From: Candidatus Obscuribacterales bacterium
Lineage (GTDB): Bacteria; Cyanobacteriota; Vampirovibrionia; Obscuribacterales; Obscuribacteraceae
DNA: 64,000 nucleotides
Assembly (NCBI GenBank): GCA_020050835.1
Contig: JAGVKB010000149.1
Span: 1 to 64,000, forward strand
Direction: 5' to 3'
A program made the translations under genes and the position numbers. Positions 10,379 to 20,404 of the stretch are shown one piece after another. How positions within the stretch are numbered: position 1 is the first letter of the stretch; each line of letters starts with the position of its first letter. The notes beneath the pieces were generated by a model. The model saw only the letters and a list, made by a program, of their open reading frames with translations, did not search any database and was not told the origin of the DNA.

Positions 10379-13300
10379 TCACTTTTCGGAGTTTGCGGTA
10401 AAGGGGACTGGTTCGATGCCTTCCTTTTTTACAGCCTCGATCACCTTCCGTCCAACCGCCGCGTCGTGTCCAGGTTTAACTGTCAGGAACGACACCGGAG
10501 GAGTAGCTTCGAGATCCAGTACCCGTGTCGTATGCTCCGAACCGATTTGATCGAGTATCTTCTGGAACTTTTCTTTAGGTACTGAGTACACTTTGAGATT
10601 ATCCGGCATCTTGTCTCGATCTAGCCTGAATGCTTGCTCGTAGAACGAGGTGTCACCTTCGCCGAATCGCGCTTTGACATGTTCCGGACTGACTCCTTCA
10701 ACTACGTTTATGTAGGCATTTTGGCCAAAAGTATGTTGGTCGAGCGCAGTGGCGGCAGTGGATACCTCATCCATTCTCCCTAGTTTTACCGGATCGAATG
10801 GCTGTTCGGTTCCAAAAAACACAGCTCTTGCCTCTTTCGAATCCATCCCCCGCAACGCCTGCTCGAGCTCTTTACTGTCAAGAGACCTGGAATACTTGAC
10901 CGCCTCTTCCCTTGGCCAGCCTTGTTTTGACAAGTCTCGCACCAGTACCTTTGCTCGTGCTTTGTCGGTGGCATCCCAATCTTTCGACTTGCTCTTTTCG
11001 CTGTTGCGCTCTAGTGAAATTGAGTAGTTCGCGCTGTCTTTTTCGACCGACGACTTATCCAGCATATCAGCAGCTTTCGAGGATTTTTCCTCCAACTTTT
11101 GCGGAGCTATTTGATCGCCAACAGTCTTGTCACCGCCCTTGCCGCGTGGAGGTGCTGCATCGCCTGCGCCAGGCAAGCCTTCTCCAGGCTTTACGAGGCT
11201 GCTATTACTTGTAGAATCACCCTTTCGTAATCCAAGGGCTTGATCGATCAGCGCCATCGAGCCGAAGGCCTGCACTTCTTTCAAGTTCTTGAAGTATCCA
11301 TCGGCTTCTGGCTTAATGTTTTCATTGAGTTGATGGGCACGCGCCTTCAAGTAATCGAGATACTCCCTTTGCGTCTGGTCCATCCACTTTTTTTCCATCT
11401 GCTGCCCGCGATCTCTGGCATCTTTCCAGGATTCAAACTTCTCCATTAGCGCCCGCGAAGCTTGCTGAAGTTCTGGTGTCATTCCTTGCGAACCAAGCAA
11501 CGACTCGCGCTGCTCAGTGCCCCCTCTGTCCTTATTGAAGTTGTTGAGCCGACTGTCCGGTGTTGCCATCTGAGTAAAGAGATCCCCGATCGGATGACCG
11601 GTGACGGTTGGTCGCGCCTTATCGCCACCCGGAGCGCCCTTCCCTTCTAGCAAATCGAGCGCCTTATTGATGCATTGGCTCTGTCTCGAGAAGGCTGTGA
11701 GCGCATCTAGATCAAACTTATAACTTCTTTCTGCAGCCTCCAAGCGCTTCGCCATCTCCTGCAGCTCTTTAGTCCAGGGTGATTTCGCATGAATCTCAGC
11801 AGCCTCTCGAATCAGCTTGGGAGACACCTCGATAGACTTGTATCCTTTAACGGAAGTTACCGACTTGTATGCATCTTGCACGGTTTGAATGTGCAATTCG
11901 TTTGTTGGATCAATCTGAGGAACCTTGAGCTTTATTGCAGCCTTTTCAATTGCACTTCTCGTTTGAAGAATGTCCTGTAGCTTGTGAAGATACTCGTGAA
12001 CAGCCAGAGCCGTTCGCAAGCGTTCCGACTCGGACAAAGCCGTTTGCTTGCGTTCAAATTCAGCCGGGTTTTTTTGCAAAAGTTCCGACTCCAAGAGCGC
12101 TCGTCCCTTAGCCAAGGCTCCCTTACTGAGTGAAACATCTCCCATTCCGGTATGGTACAACCCAAACGCATCTATCTTGATGTCACCAACGGCGCGAAAC
12201 TCAGGCAGATTGAGTTTGTTTTCTCGGATTACTTTATTGAATGTTTCCTGAATGGCTTGAGCACGAGCGGTCAACGCTTCGCTCAACTCTTTAATGTATC
12301 TCGGCTCCAGGCTGTCGTAGCCGTTCTTCTCTCTGGTACCATCCGGTCGTTTTGTCCCATAGAGCTTTTCTTCGTATCGCTCAATTTGCTTTGCCGCTTC
12401 CGCTCTGGCTTGCAATCTCTCCGATAGCAATGCCTTGGGATCGAAATCCGTGCCATCAGCAATATCCCGTTTGGCGCGAATCTGAGCTTCCATGTGTTCG
12501 CGAACTGTCGGCAATGCATCCAGGAAAGTCGCCTTACTGGAAAGATCTGCTTTGAACAGAGCGCTTTCATACACTTTGCCGAGTTCAGCTGAAAGCTCGC
12601 GCAGCACCTTCGGATCCATCAGCTCCGGATAGGCTCTCCGCATCTCCTCGGCAGTCTTGCCCTCGAGCACCGGTTGACTTTCGTTGAGATCGCGCGCGCG
12701 CTCTGCCTTCGGAATCTGATCCATGCGCAGAGGCTCTTCTGTTAAGCTCTTTCTAAGTTCACGCAAAGAACTCAAGTCTTTCAACGGCGTTTGCTTAGCA
12801 GCATCTGGTTTAAGAGAAGCGGCTGCCTGCGGCGTTTCGATCGGTTTTGCAGGACTGACCGCATTAGCTTCTGCCGGCTTACTGCCACCCGTCGCCCCAA
12901 TCTGCTCGGCGGCTTTCGCCTGCTCTGTCGAACTCTTGCCTGCGCCATCCGAATGCTCATGACTCTTCTGTCCGTCATCGGATTGTCTAGATCTTAACCA
13001 GGCTGGGTCCTTGAAGTCAGCGACATGCTTGCTCAACTCAGCGCTTGGTTCGAATCGAGTTGTTTTACCAGCTGGTGAAATCACATCGAATGCACCCGGC
13101 TTGCCCGCCACCGGTCTTACGGTATTGCCGTTATTGTAAAACTGAACCATCTGATCGCTAATTTGTTGCTTGGCTTCACCTCGTTTTGCCGGCTCCAAGT
13201 CAAATCGGATGACTTTACCAGTTGGCTCTGGTTTGAACTGCATGCCTTTGCCCGCACCAATACAGATTGCCGGTAGGTGTTTGACTAGCTCAGACAAGTG

Positions 13301-16300
13301 ATCTTGCCCTGTCACTATTTCAAGACCGATCTCCGCAGCAGTTGCTTCTGCTGCAAAATTTGATTGACCTCTGAACTCCTTAAAAAACTGCTTCACGAAG
13401 CCCGGGTTTCCTGTGGCATTGGCTACTGCCTCCGCCTTTTGCAGCCCTCTGGCTAAATCATGCAATTTACCGCTGTGTGGAGCCAACGCTTCAGCTGACG
13501 TCTTACTTCCGAGAGAACCAACCGTAGTATTCAATCCTTTCGCCAATCCCATCGTTGCCAGAGTGACAGTAAGATCAGTGAGATACTGCTTGCCGTAGCC
13601 GACAATCACATCTTTTGCCAGGTCCATCTGACGCATTCTCTTTGTCTCCGGGTCGAATACCATTCGACCACGGGCTGTGTCTATCAAGGCTGAGCCCTCA
13701 GTCCGCACTCCGGCGACTCGCAATACATCTTTCGTCACTTCGCCGGCAAGCAGACCTGCCGCCGGCGCCAGAAGGAGTGGAGCAGCTCCACCTCCGGTAG
13801 CGGCAATGACAGCAGCTGCCGCAACGATAGCGGCGACCATAGGCAGCCCATCTTTCTTAAGCCAATTAGTAAAAGTAGATTCATCAAACTTGTCGCTATC
13901 TAGAACGGTCTGCAACATATTCCGGAAGCTATGATTTTTTGCGCTATTTGGATCGAACAGTTCAATCGCCTGCTTCATTCCTTCAATGCGCTCTTTCAAC
14001 ATGGCCCTCGTATCAGCATCAACCTCCGGACTCATCGTTTTCAGCGCTTCCTCCATCTTAACCAGCGCCTTACGAGCCTCCATGCGATGCTCCGGAGTGA
14101 TTTGCCCTAGTAGCTCCTTTAGTTCTTGAGCTTGCTCCTTTGCCTTGTTGATGAAAACTTCAGTGCGCGTACCATTCAAACCACTGACAAACATCTCGTT
14201 AAGCAAGGTCGTACTGAACACAACGTCCTTCGCTGCTCTCTGCATCTCACAGAAAGCCGGCAAGCTGTCTATTTTCTCAAAAGCAATCTTTTGCAGTGCA
14301 TTACGATCGGCTGAAAACTTACCGCTTGAGTTATTGGTACGAATCTCTTTCAAACCGGCCAGAGCTCGGTCAAATTGGGAGAAGTCGAATGCTTGCGGAT
14401 TACTCGGATTACCGTAATTCGGCACAAAATCGCTGTTGCCGAGACCATTTTCCTTTAGCCTCTGGAATGCACCGGCTGCCTGCCCGTAAGTAAACGGCGC
14501 AATGTTTTGCAAGTAACTCGGACCGTACTCGGCTATCAGACTCATGAGTTTCCGGTCGGCCTCTTTCTGATTTGTCTGGGTGAGCTTAAAGTGGTCACCA
14601 GCTTGTATTGCAATTTCAATGCAAGAAAGCTGCCAAGCCAACGCGGCATGGGCTTCCTCCTTCTTCTCTATTCTTTGATCGATGCCTTCGATGCGCCGAA
14701 CGTTAAGACCCTGGTTGTCTGCAAACGACTCTTTAAAATCAGTGCCGAAGAACTTATCGGCAAGCCATTCTCCACTGGAGATCTTATCTTGTACGGTATG
14801 CTGACCTAACGCCCTGATACTGGTCGCTCGCTCCTTGCTCAGTCCGGCTAAATCACGCCTGGTTTCAGAATGCTTCACAGTTAGCGTTTCCCGCAACTCC
14901 AGCAGCTTGCCCTCAAGATTGGCAAAGAGCGGATTGTTGGGCGGCCGCCCCGCATCAATTACGCCATTGGCGAGCTGACCGATCACTTTTTGCACATCGA
15001 TCGGATCAGCCGATCCTGTCATTTGTTCACGAATTGCCGGGTGCAGAGCATTCAACCGAACAGCATTACTGAGCACGCGCTCAACTACCGCTTTGCCGTC
15101 GACACTATCGGAGCTGTAATTTTTTACGGCTCGGTCGGCGATCGCAAACAGGTCACTGTCTTTGCCTGCCTCCCCGCGAATTCCCAAGTCTTTGAATATG
15201 CCCGCCAATGGGCGTGAAACTCCCGCATCGTAAAGGAGTTTCATCGCTTCCGCATTCGTCTCAAGATTGGTCGGCCGATTTTGGACGTAGTTGATAATCT
15301 CTTTACGAGTCAACTCGTTGCTGAGCACGCCGGACCAATCTCGCTTTTCCCTGAGCGCGTTGAACACCGCATCCTGCGTTTTCGGGTTCTGCGCACCAAG
15401 CATCGACACGATCGTTGCAGACAGGCGATCTCCGAAATCCTTCATCATCTCCGGACTCATGCCGGCTGCTCCCAACTCTTTCTTGCCTTTTTCGCTCCCG
15501 AAGAAGGCCACTTCTGTCGCCTGCTCAGGTGTAGCCCACTTCGCGAAATCACCCATTATCCGCAGAGCACGAAGACGCTCTTCAGGTTCCCCCAAAGTGA
15601 GAAAGTGCTTTTGATCCTCAAGGATGAAATTGCGAAGCCTTTCAGGTACTTGCGGTGCAATCTGCTTCAGCCCCGCCAACACGTCGGAATTGCAGTGCTG
15701 GCGTAAAGTCTCGTAATCAGCACGCCCCCACTGCGGTGCGGTCCGCAGCATGCCTTCAAGCGCTCCGGCATACGCTGGTGACCAGGGCCGATTTGCTGCT
15801 GTTTCAAAGCCATGCCTGAGCGCATCACGCACTGCAGGCGGTGCCCCTTGATCACGGCTGGCAGTCAGCCCGAGTGTCTTCATTAAGATGCCAGTATCAT
15901 CGCCGTGGAGTCGATTGGCACTCAACATTTCTTGATAGATCAACGGGCGATTAGATGGACTATCAGCCGCGCGCTCAAGGCTCCTACCGGCCGCGCCCGC
16001 CAGCATCGTACTGTACTCGCCCTGCCCTTGCCCGGCAGCCATAAGGGCAAGAACTCGAGTCGCTACAACGTTACCATCACCGACCATCAGACCCATACTA
16101 TTTAAGTGTTTAACGACACTCTTGTCACTCGAACCACCGATATAGACTTCAGCAAGTATGTCTGTGCCGGGCGCCCCGGTCTCGATTGTCCGGAAAATTC
16201 CTTCCAATGCCGAGCCGGCAGACGAGCCCTGATATGCGGTGTCAAAAGTCTTTTGGAGTAGTGACTGAAGCTCCTGATTACCTGACTGACTGGCCTCCGC

Positions 16301-19039
16301 AAGCGTGACAGCCAGTGCGACCCCATCATCTTTGGAAAGAAATGGCTTCGGCGGCGAAACCGTCTCAGCAGTATTTGTGTTCAGCTTGGACTCTTCTAAA
16401 TTACTCCTCTCGAGCTCTTTCTGGAAGATCTCTACGACGTTAAGCTTAAGCTCTTGCCGATCTTTCAGCGACAGCTTGTCCAGATTGGCGAGGACGGGAG
16501 ACATGTTGCCGCTCAGCTGCCAATCTTCGGCTGCTGGCTTATCAGTTTTACCGTTCAATAGCCCCAACAAGGCAAGCTTCGCGTGCGGATTGCCTTCCAG
16601 CATTTGCTGTTTAAGGTTGGCAATTTCTTCGCTGACTACCTTTCTTGCCGTTTCAGCAGATTGTGGGCTCTCAGGATTTAGCACTTGAAGCTTTTCGTTC
16701 ATTCGTTGAATAGCGGCGCTCGATTCGGCCCATTGCAAAAGTTGCTCGGCCCCCTTATTGCCAGCCGTTTTCTCTGCTTTGAGCTCGGCAGCGGCCCGCT
16801 CAAATTCGCTGGCGGCAGCGGCTGGCTGGATGCCCTTCATGATCCGATCCAACCGGAATTGATCCAGAGTCTCAGTCAAGTCAGGAAGCGCTTTCTGCAG
16901 CTTCTCAAGAGCTTTGAGACCGTCCTCTCCTCCGCCCTTCAAGGCATCTATAGCCTTTTGAAACTGTGCCTCGCCCCCCAATTTTCTTTCCAGTGTATTT
17001 AAAATGCCATTGGCCTCTGTGTTTGGCAGGCTGACATCGGACGCCATATCAAGCAGACTCTTAAGAGCTTTGGCCGCCTGATCCGGAGATTCAGTCTCCT
17101 TGAGCGTTAAGCCAGCATCGAGAGCCTTGAAAGTCCGACTGACGGCAGTAAAGTCATCCCGGTTCATCAAGTTGAGCCGTTGCTGATTTGCCGATTCCAA
17201 ATCGCCTATCGCTGCCTTGCGCTGTCTCTGGCGATCCTCCGGTGTTGATCCATCATTACGTGCCAGAAAGGAGCCAACCGCCTGATCGATTGGAGCAAAT
17301 GTCTCTTTTGCCAGTTGAACTGCTGCTTGCTTGGCCTGTTCGGCTAACGGATGAGGCGGAATGTCGGGAGCGCCATTCTCGCCCTTTTTGCCATTGAGAA
17401 TGTCGCGGGCCAGGGAGTTAAACTGGGCGATCGCTGCCAGTTCTGTTAGCGCCTTCTTTTGAGTATTTTGATCTCCGTTCGCTTCCGCCTCTTTCAGTTC
17501 CGTAGCAGCCTTTACTGCCATAATCTCTTGAAACTGGTGGAGAGCAGAGGGATTTTTGCCACTGGTAATCATTTCACGCAATCCGCAAATCGCTTCAGTG
17601 CGAATGCTCGGATTGTCGGTAGTCATAAATGCCTTGAGATAGTAGCTGGTCTCAGTCATAGGATCCAGTTTTCTCTCGCTGGCGATTTGACTGAGCGTCG
17701 GGCCTTTCTCAGTAACAGTACCGTCAGCAGCGATGATTGGAATCTTTTCCGGCAATTGCAACCCGCGAGGAAGAAATAAGTTTTCCGGTTTGAGTAAAGG
17801 CGGCAAAGGAACTCCGCTGTCCACTGCCCGCTTCCAAGTGAGTCGGGGATCGGCCGGCTGCCTGGTGTCGGTCAGCGGATCTTGATCTATCTTGTCTTTT
17901 GCCTTGTCGAACGGTGGGCTCACGACACCTATGTCCGCACCAGCAGCCTCAACATTTGGCGGCATTAGTGCCGGCTGATCGGAATCTAAGTCCGCCGCCT
18001 GTTGTTTCTCGGCAATCGGCTCGGGAGCAAATTCAGCAGAGGCAAAAAACACCGGGTCGTCAGTTGATTTGCCGGATTGATCGCTCTGGCCGGCAATTGC
18101 CTCGGCTGGCACCGCGGTGAGCAGGTCCGACAACAGATTAATGATTGTGTCGGATTCACTTTGAACCGCCTGAGAATCCCCAGCTTGAGCAGGGGAGCCA
18201 AAATCATCTCGCGCTTCCGAAAGCATATCAGCGTGGAAGGTAGACCGAACAGCTTCAGCAAGGCTATCCTCGCTGCCAGCCAAGAGCCGGAGTTCATTGC
18301 TCGCCACTGAATTTGATGTCGATGCTTCAAATGAAGCCGGCACCGGCAAGCCATTCTCACGCCCGACCGTGAGCAAAGTCCGCTTAACCGCCTCAAAAAA
18401 ATCAGCGGCAAGCTGCCCGTGCAGAGGCTTGCTGTTCAACAGAACATCGTTGATTTTGCCATCGGGTGAGAACTGGACAGATAGAATCTTGGTCGGCTGG
18501 TCACCTTGTCCATTGCCTGACTTCAGCTGCAATTCTGTAAATCGACCGTTCTCATAACTGACTGTCTGATGCTCATTTGCCGTCTTGGCTTCGATGGTAA
18601 GCTTTTCACGATCGCGATCAAGCGTAGTGACAGTGGTTAGCTTCAGTTGCGCCTTGTCATCGAAGACGCAACAAGTTTCACTGAGGGTATTACCATTAGT
18701 ACTGTAGCCAAGAACGCACTTTTCCTGCGGTTTCAATTTGAGAGCAGATTCGGAAGACGCGAAACTGTTGATCTCGATCTTTCCTCCGTCATTCCTGGAG
18801 ACGCCAAAAACCGGACCATCATGACCGATTAATGTGTTGATTGGCTTCCCCTGCGCATCATAGAGCATGCTTCTGTCGCCGGAGCGCTCTTGCTCAGAGC
18901 CTTGCCTGGCAGCTCGATCTGCAACCGACGAGCCCAACAACTCTCTAACGAATGATTCGATCTGAGATCTTTCCGGCGGTTGCCTTGTGTCCCTTTCTTT
19001 CTCGTCTCGATCGCTTTCGGAGAACGCTTGTTCCGCCAT
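10379..19039 (-). CDS. Giant protein with HExxH zincin-like segment (2,886 aa)
   Basis: Starts at an ATG preceded by a GGGGGG-rich ribosome site. The N-terminal ~250 residues look beta-rich. Most of the rest is long charged helix with many Lys/Glu/Ala. A strongly hydrophobic Ala/Gly stretch at about residues 1725-1770 could span or insert into a membrane. At residues 2348-2352 (bases 11984-11998) lies HEYLH within LAVHEYLHKLQD, preceded by a beta-hairpin-like DVSLSKGALAKG. This arrangement resembles zinc metallopeptidases of the M48/zincin type, although no third ligand can be assigned with confidence. The C-terminal 130 residues are globular-looking and unassigned. The 121-codon gene lies 73 nt upstream on the same strand and probably shares its promoter. 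Function unknown; a structural or secreted-protease role are both possible. Confidence 0.85.
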   Translation of the reverse strand: MAEQAFSESDRDEKERDTRQPPERSQIESFVRELLGSSVADRAARQGSEQERSGDRSMLYDAQGKPINTLIGHDGPVFGVSRNDGGKIEINSFASSESALKLKPQEKCVLGYSTNGNTLSETCCVFDDKAQLKLTTVTTLDRDREKLTIEAKTANEHQTVSYENGRFTELQLKSGNGQGDQPTKILSVQFSPDGKINDVLLNSKPLHGQLAADFFEAVKRTLLTVGRENGLPVPASFEASTSNSVASNELRLLAGSEDSLAEAVRSTFHADMLSEARDDFGSPAQAGDSQAVQSESDTIINLLSDLLTAVPAEAIAGQSDQSGKSTDDPVFFASAEFAPEPIAEKQQAADLDSDQPALMPPNVEAAGADIGVVSPPFDKAKDKIDQDPLTDTRQPADPRLTWKRAVDSGVPLPPLLKPENLFLPRGLQLPEKIPIIAADGTVTEKGPTLSQIASERKLDPMTETSYYLKAFMTTDNPSIRTEAICGLREMITSGKNPSALHQFQEIMAVKAATELKEAEANGDQNTQKKALTELAAIAQFNSLARDILNGKKGENGAPDIPPHPLAEQAKQAAVQLAKETFAPIDQAVGSFLARNDGSTPEDRQRQRKAAIGDLESANQQRLNLMNRDDFTAVSRTFKALDAGLTLKETESPDQAAKALKSLLDMASDVSLPNTEANGILNTLERKLGGEAQFQKAIDALKGGGEDGLKALEKLQKALPDLTETLDQFRLDRIMKGIQPAAAASEFERAAAELKAEKTAGNKGAEQLLQWAESSAAIQRMNEKLQVLNPESPQSAETARKVVSEEIANLKQQMLEGNPHAKLALLGLLNGKTDKPAAEDWQLSGNMSPVLANLDKLSLKDRQELKLNVVEIFQKELERSNLEESKLNTNTAETVSPPKPFLSKDDGVALAVTLAEASQSGNQELQSLLQKTFDTAYQGSSAGSALEGIFRTIETGAPGTDILAEVYIGGSSDKSVVKHLNSMGLMVGDGNVVATRVLALMAAGQGQGEYSTMLAGAAGRSLERAADSPSNRPLIYQEMLSANRLHGDDTGILMKTLGLTASRDQGAPPAVRDALRHGFETAANRPWSPAYAGALEGMLRTAPQWGRADYETLRQHCNSDVLAGLKQIAPQVPERLRNFILEDQKHFLTLGEPEERLRALRIMGDFAKWATPEQATEVAFFGSEKGKKELGAAGMSPEMMKDFGDRLSATIVSMLGAQNPKTQDAVFNALREKRDWSGVLSNELTRKEIINYVQNRPTNLETNAEAMKLLYDAGVSRPLAGIFKDLGIRGEAGKDSDLFAIADRAVKNYSSDSVDGKAVVERVLSNAVRLNALHPAIREQMTGSADPIDVQKVIGQLANGVIDAGRPPNNPLFANLEGKLLELRETLTVKHSETRRDLAGLSKERATSIRALGQHTVQDKISSGEWLADKFFGTDFKESFADNQGLNVRRIEGIDQRIEKKEEAHAALAWQLSCIEIAIQAGDHFKLTQTNQKEADRKLMSLIAEYGPSYLQNIAPFTYGQAAGAFQRLKENGLGNSDFVPNYGNPSNPQAFDFSQFDRALAGLKEIRTNNSSGKFSADRNALQKIAFEKIDSLPAFCEMQRAAKDVVFSTTLLNEMFVSGLNGTRTEVFINKAKEQAQELKELLGQITPEHRMEARKALVKMEEALKTMSPEVDADTRAMLKERIEGMKQAIELFDPNSAKNHSFRNMLQTVLDSDKFDESTFTNWLKKDGLPMVAAIVAAAAVIAATGGGAAPLLLAPAAGLLAGEVTKDVLRVAGVRTEGSALIDTARGRMVFDPETKRMRQMDLAKDVIVGYGKQYLTDLTVTLATMGLAKGLNTTVGSLGSKTSAEALAPHSGKLHDLARGLQKAEAVANATGNPGFVKQFFKEFRGQSNFAAEATAAEIGLEIVTGQDHLSELVKHLPAICIGAGKGMQFKPEPTGKVIRFDLEPAKRGEAKQQISDQMVQFYNNGNTVRPVAGKPGAFDVISPAGKTTRFEPSAELSKHVADFKDPAWLRSRQSDDGQKSHEHSDGAGKSSTEQAKAAEQIGATGGSKPAEANAVSPAKPIETPQAAASLKPDAAKQTPLKDLSSLRELRKSLTEEPLRMDQIPKAERARDLNESQPVLEGKTAEEMRRAYPELMDPKVLRELSAELGKVYESALFKADLSSKATFLDALPTVREHMEAQIRAKRDIADGTDFDPKALLSERLQARAEAAKQIERYEEKLYGTKRPDGTREKNGYDSLEPRYIKELSEALTARAQAIQETFNKVIRENKLNLPEFRAVGDIKIDAFGLYHTGMGDVSLSKGALAKGRALLESELLQKNPAEFERKQTALSESERLRTALAVHEYLHKLQDILQTRSAIEKAAIKLKVPQIDPTNELHIQTVQDAYKSVTSVKGYKSIEVSPKLIREAAEIHAKSPWTKELQEMAKRLEAAERSYKFDLDALTAFSRQSQCINKALDLLEGKGAPGGDKARPTVTGHPIGDLFTQMATPDSRLNNFNKDRGGTEQRESLLGSQGMTPELQQASRALMEKFESWKDARDRGQQMEKKWMDQTQREYLDYLKARAHQLNENIKPEADGYFKNLKEVQAFGSMALIDQALGLRKGDSTSNSSLVKPGEGLPGAGDAAPPRGKGGDKTVGDQIAPQKLEEKSSKAADMLDKSSVEKDSANYSISLERNSEKSKSKDWDATDKARAKVLVRDLSKQGWPREEAVKYSRSLDSKELEQALRGMDSKEARAVFFGTEQPFDPVKLGRMDEVSTAATALDQHTFGQNAYINVVEGVSPEHVKARFGEGDTSFYEQAFRLDRDKMPDNLKVYSVPKEKFQKILDQIGSEHTTRVLDLEATPPVSFLTVKPGHDAAVGRKVIEAVKKEGIEPVPFTANSEK

Positions 19040-19112
19040 AATCCCCCCCGGACTGCTTGGAAATGGTCCCGTGTCCGAGGAATTTATACCCGCTGCAGCC
19101 AGCCTTTAGGGA

Positions 19113-19478
19113 CTAGCAGGCGGAAAGCAATCCCGACAGCTCTCCAAAGCCGGCACTAGCCGCTACCGACTGCTCCAGCAGCGCGGCAGTCGAGTCACCC
19201 TCATTCCGGAGCTTGGCGTCCTTCCTTGCGCTTATCTTTTCAATGTAGTAAACAGCTCTGCCAGTCGAAAGGCGCTGACTGGCGCGCTCCGACCAATTTT
19301 CGAGCAAGTCCGCATCGCTTGCCATTTCAGGACTTTCGAGCAAGTCCTCAATCAAGAGGTCCGGAAGTAGTGACTCCGAGCGGCTTTTGGCTAAACAGTC
19401 AGACTTGATTGCCGCCCCTTCAATTACGAGTTCGGGAAAGAAGTATCCACTTACCAGACTTACACTTGAATTAGCCAT
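19113..19478 (-). CDS. Small acidic hypothetical protein (121 aa)
   Basis: ATG start with GGGGGA about 8 nt upstream, the same style of ribosome site as the giant gene that follows it. The protein is rich in Leu, Ser and acidic residues, with a cluster around residues 37-62. It shows no membrane segment, no signal peptide and one C-terminal Cys. It matches no family I know. The shared-box promoter at 19507-19532 lies 28 nt upstream of its start, and the 2,886-codon gene begins 73 nt after its stop. The two are likely one transcript, so it may act with the giant protein, for example as a chaperone or regulator. That role is inference. Confidence 0.65.
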   Translation of the reverse strand: MANSSVSLVSGYFFPELVIEGAAIKSDCLAKSRSESLLPDLLIEDLLESPEMASDADLLENWSERASQRLSTGRAVYYIEKISARKDAKLRNEGDSTAALLEQSVAASAGFGELSGLLSAC

Positions 19479-19506
19479 TTCGAAATCCCCCAGCCAGAAC
19501 TCTTAC

Positions 19507-19532
19507 AGATTAGCCAGCAGTTGTTACGAAAG
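19507..19532 (-). promoter_or_regulatory. Putative promoter, shared 12-nt box
   Basis: Read on the minus strand: CTTTCGTAACAA (19532-19521), 8 nt, then TAATCT (19512-19507). TTGCA lies just upstream and overlaps the box, giving a possible TTGCAC -35 with 19-nt spacing. It is 28 nt before the 121-codon gene. See the related sites at 3630, 20149 and 21134. Confidence 0.5.
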
Positions 19533-19796
19533 TGCAAAGGCTGACTGTTGGAGCTTCGGCGGGGTTGACTGGTCCTGAACGGAGACCGCTCTTTGCGCGA
19601 CTAAGCGCCGGCAAGTACTGGCAGAAGGCACTTGCTTGCCGCGGGCGTGAACGGTTGGAAACCACCGCTTGATATACAAACATCGCTCTGAGCAACTCAG
19701 CCAATCACGCCCGTTATCGTCAGTGGCTTGACTATGCCCGCTTTCCTGGATTGCGTTGGAGATTGCCCTGGAAATCTATAGAACCATCGCTAAGCG

Positions 19797-20105
19797 TTAT
19801 CTTCCGTGCTTTCTAGCGCGGTGCTTGGCTCCATGTCCGCTCTTCTTACCGTGCGAACCAGCTTGCTCGCTCTTGGTCAGCATGGCGACCTGAGAGCTTC
19901 CCTTTTTCGTCAGTCCGAGATCGCTCATCAGCGTCTTTGCTTGCTCGAGAAACAGAAGTGGCGCGCAAGAAAGAACTATTAGAAGAAGGGTTGCCACCGG
20001 CGACTGCTTTTGGCTCTGCGCAAAACCGCTGCGCATTCTCTTCACGAGTTCCAGATTTTCCGCTTCTCTCTTGTACCGTGTGTCCAGATTGTATGTTTGT
20101 GCCAT
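19797..20105 (-). CDS. Small single-pass membrane protein (102 aa)
   Basis: The frame extends to 20147, but the ATG at 20105 is preferred: GGAGG stands 8 nt before it, while the upstream ATG lacks any such signal. The protein has a charged N-terminal ~45 residues, one hydrophobic segment (ATLLLIVLSCAPLLFL), and a basic tail rich in Lys, His, Gly and Arg (ending KHRARKHGR). The polarity suggests a basic C-terminus on the cytoplasmic side, but this is not certain. No family recognised. It lies between the 121-codon gene and the TadE-like gene, and its upstream region shares about 70 nt of near-identical sequence with that of the TadE-like gene. It is therefore probably co-expressed with it. Confidence 0.6.
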   Translation of the reverse strand: MAQTYNLDTRYKREAENLELVKRMRSGFAQSQKQSPVATLLLIVLSCAPLLFLEQAKTLMSDLGLTKKGSSQVAMLTKSEQAGSHGKKSGHGAKHRARKHGR

Positions 20106-20148
20106 TCGCCTGCCCTCCCGAATGTCCCGCCCGCTCTTCACATTCAAG

Positions 20149-20174
20149 ACTTTACTCGCGGTTTGTTACGGAAG
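20149..20174 (-). promoter_or_regulatory. Putative promoter, shared 12-nt box
   Basis: Minus strand: CTTCCGTAACAA (20174-20163), 8 nt, TAAAGT (20154-20149), with TTGCAC overlapping the box upstream. It lies 43 nt before the ATG at 20105. It is part of the longer direct repeat shared with 21140-21208. Confidence 0.55.
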
Positions 20175-20223
20175 TGCAAAGAGTTGACGGACTAACTTCT
20201 AGCGTTAACTTCCTCACTGTTGG
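20155..20223. repeat. Promoter-region direct repeat, copy 1
   Basis: About 69 nt nearly identical to 21140-21208, from TTTGTTACGGAAG through TTCCTCACTGTTG, with only a few substitutions. Each copy contains a shared-box promoter and sits directly upstream of a minus-strand gene. Confidence 0.85.
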
Positions 20224-20404
20224 CATCGTACTTATACTGCGGTTCTGGCACCCTGCTTACAGGCATTCATCAATTTATGCCAGACACTTAAGGTCACAGC
20301 AAGGCAGCGTTAGGGTTTTGATGTGAATTCAAACCAATCGACAGTCGTACTGGTACCTGACTACTTATCACTATCCGCAGGAACTGTGGAACTCACCTCG
20401 GCTG

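Noticed and set aside
15281-15706. 141-codon plus-strand frame inside the giant gene
   Set aside because: One of many antisense frames within the 8.7-kb gene; no ribosome site or family resemblance.
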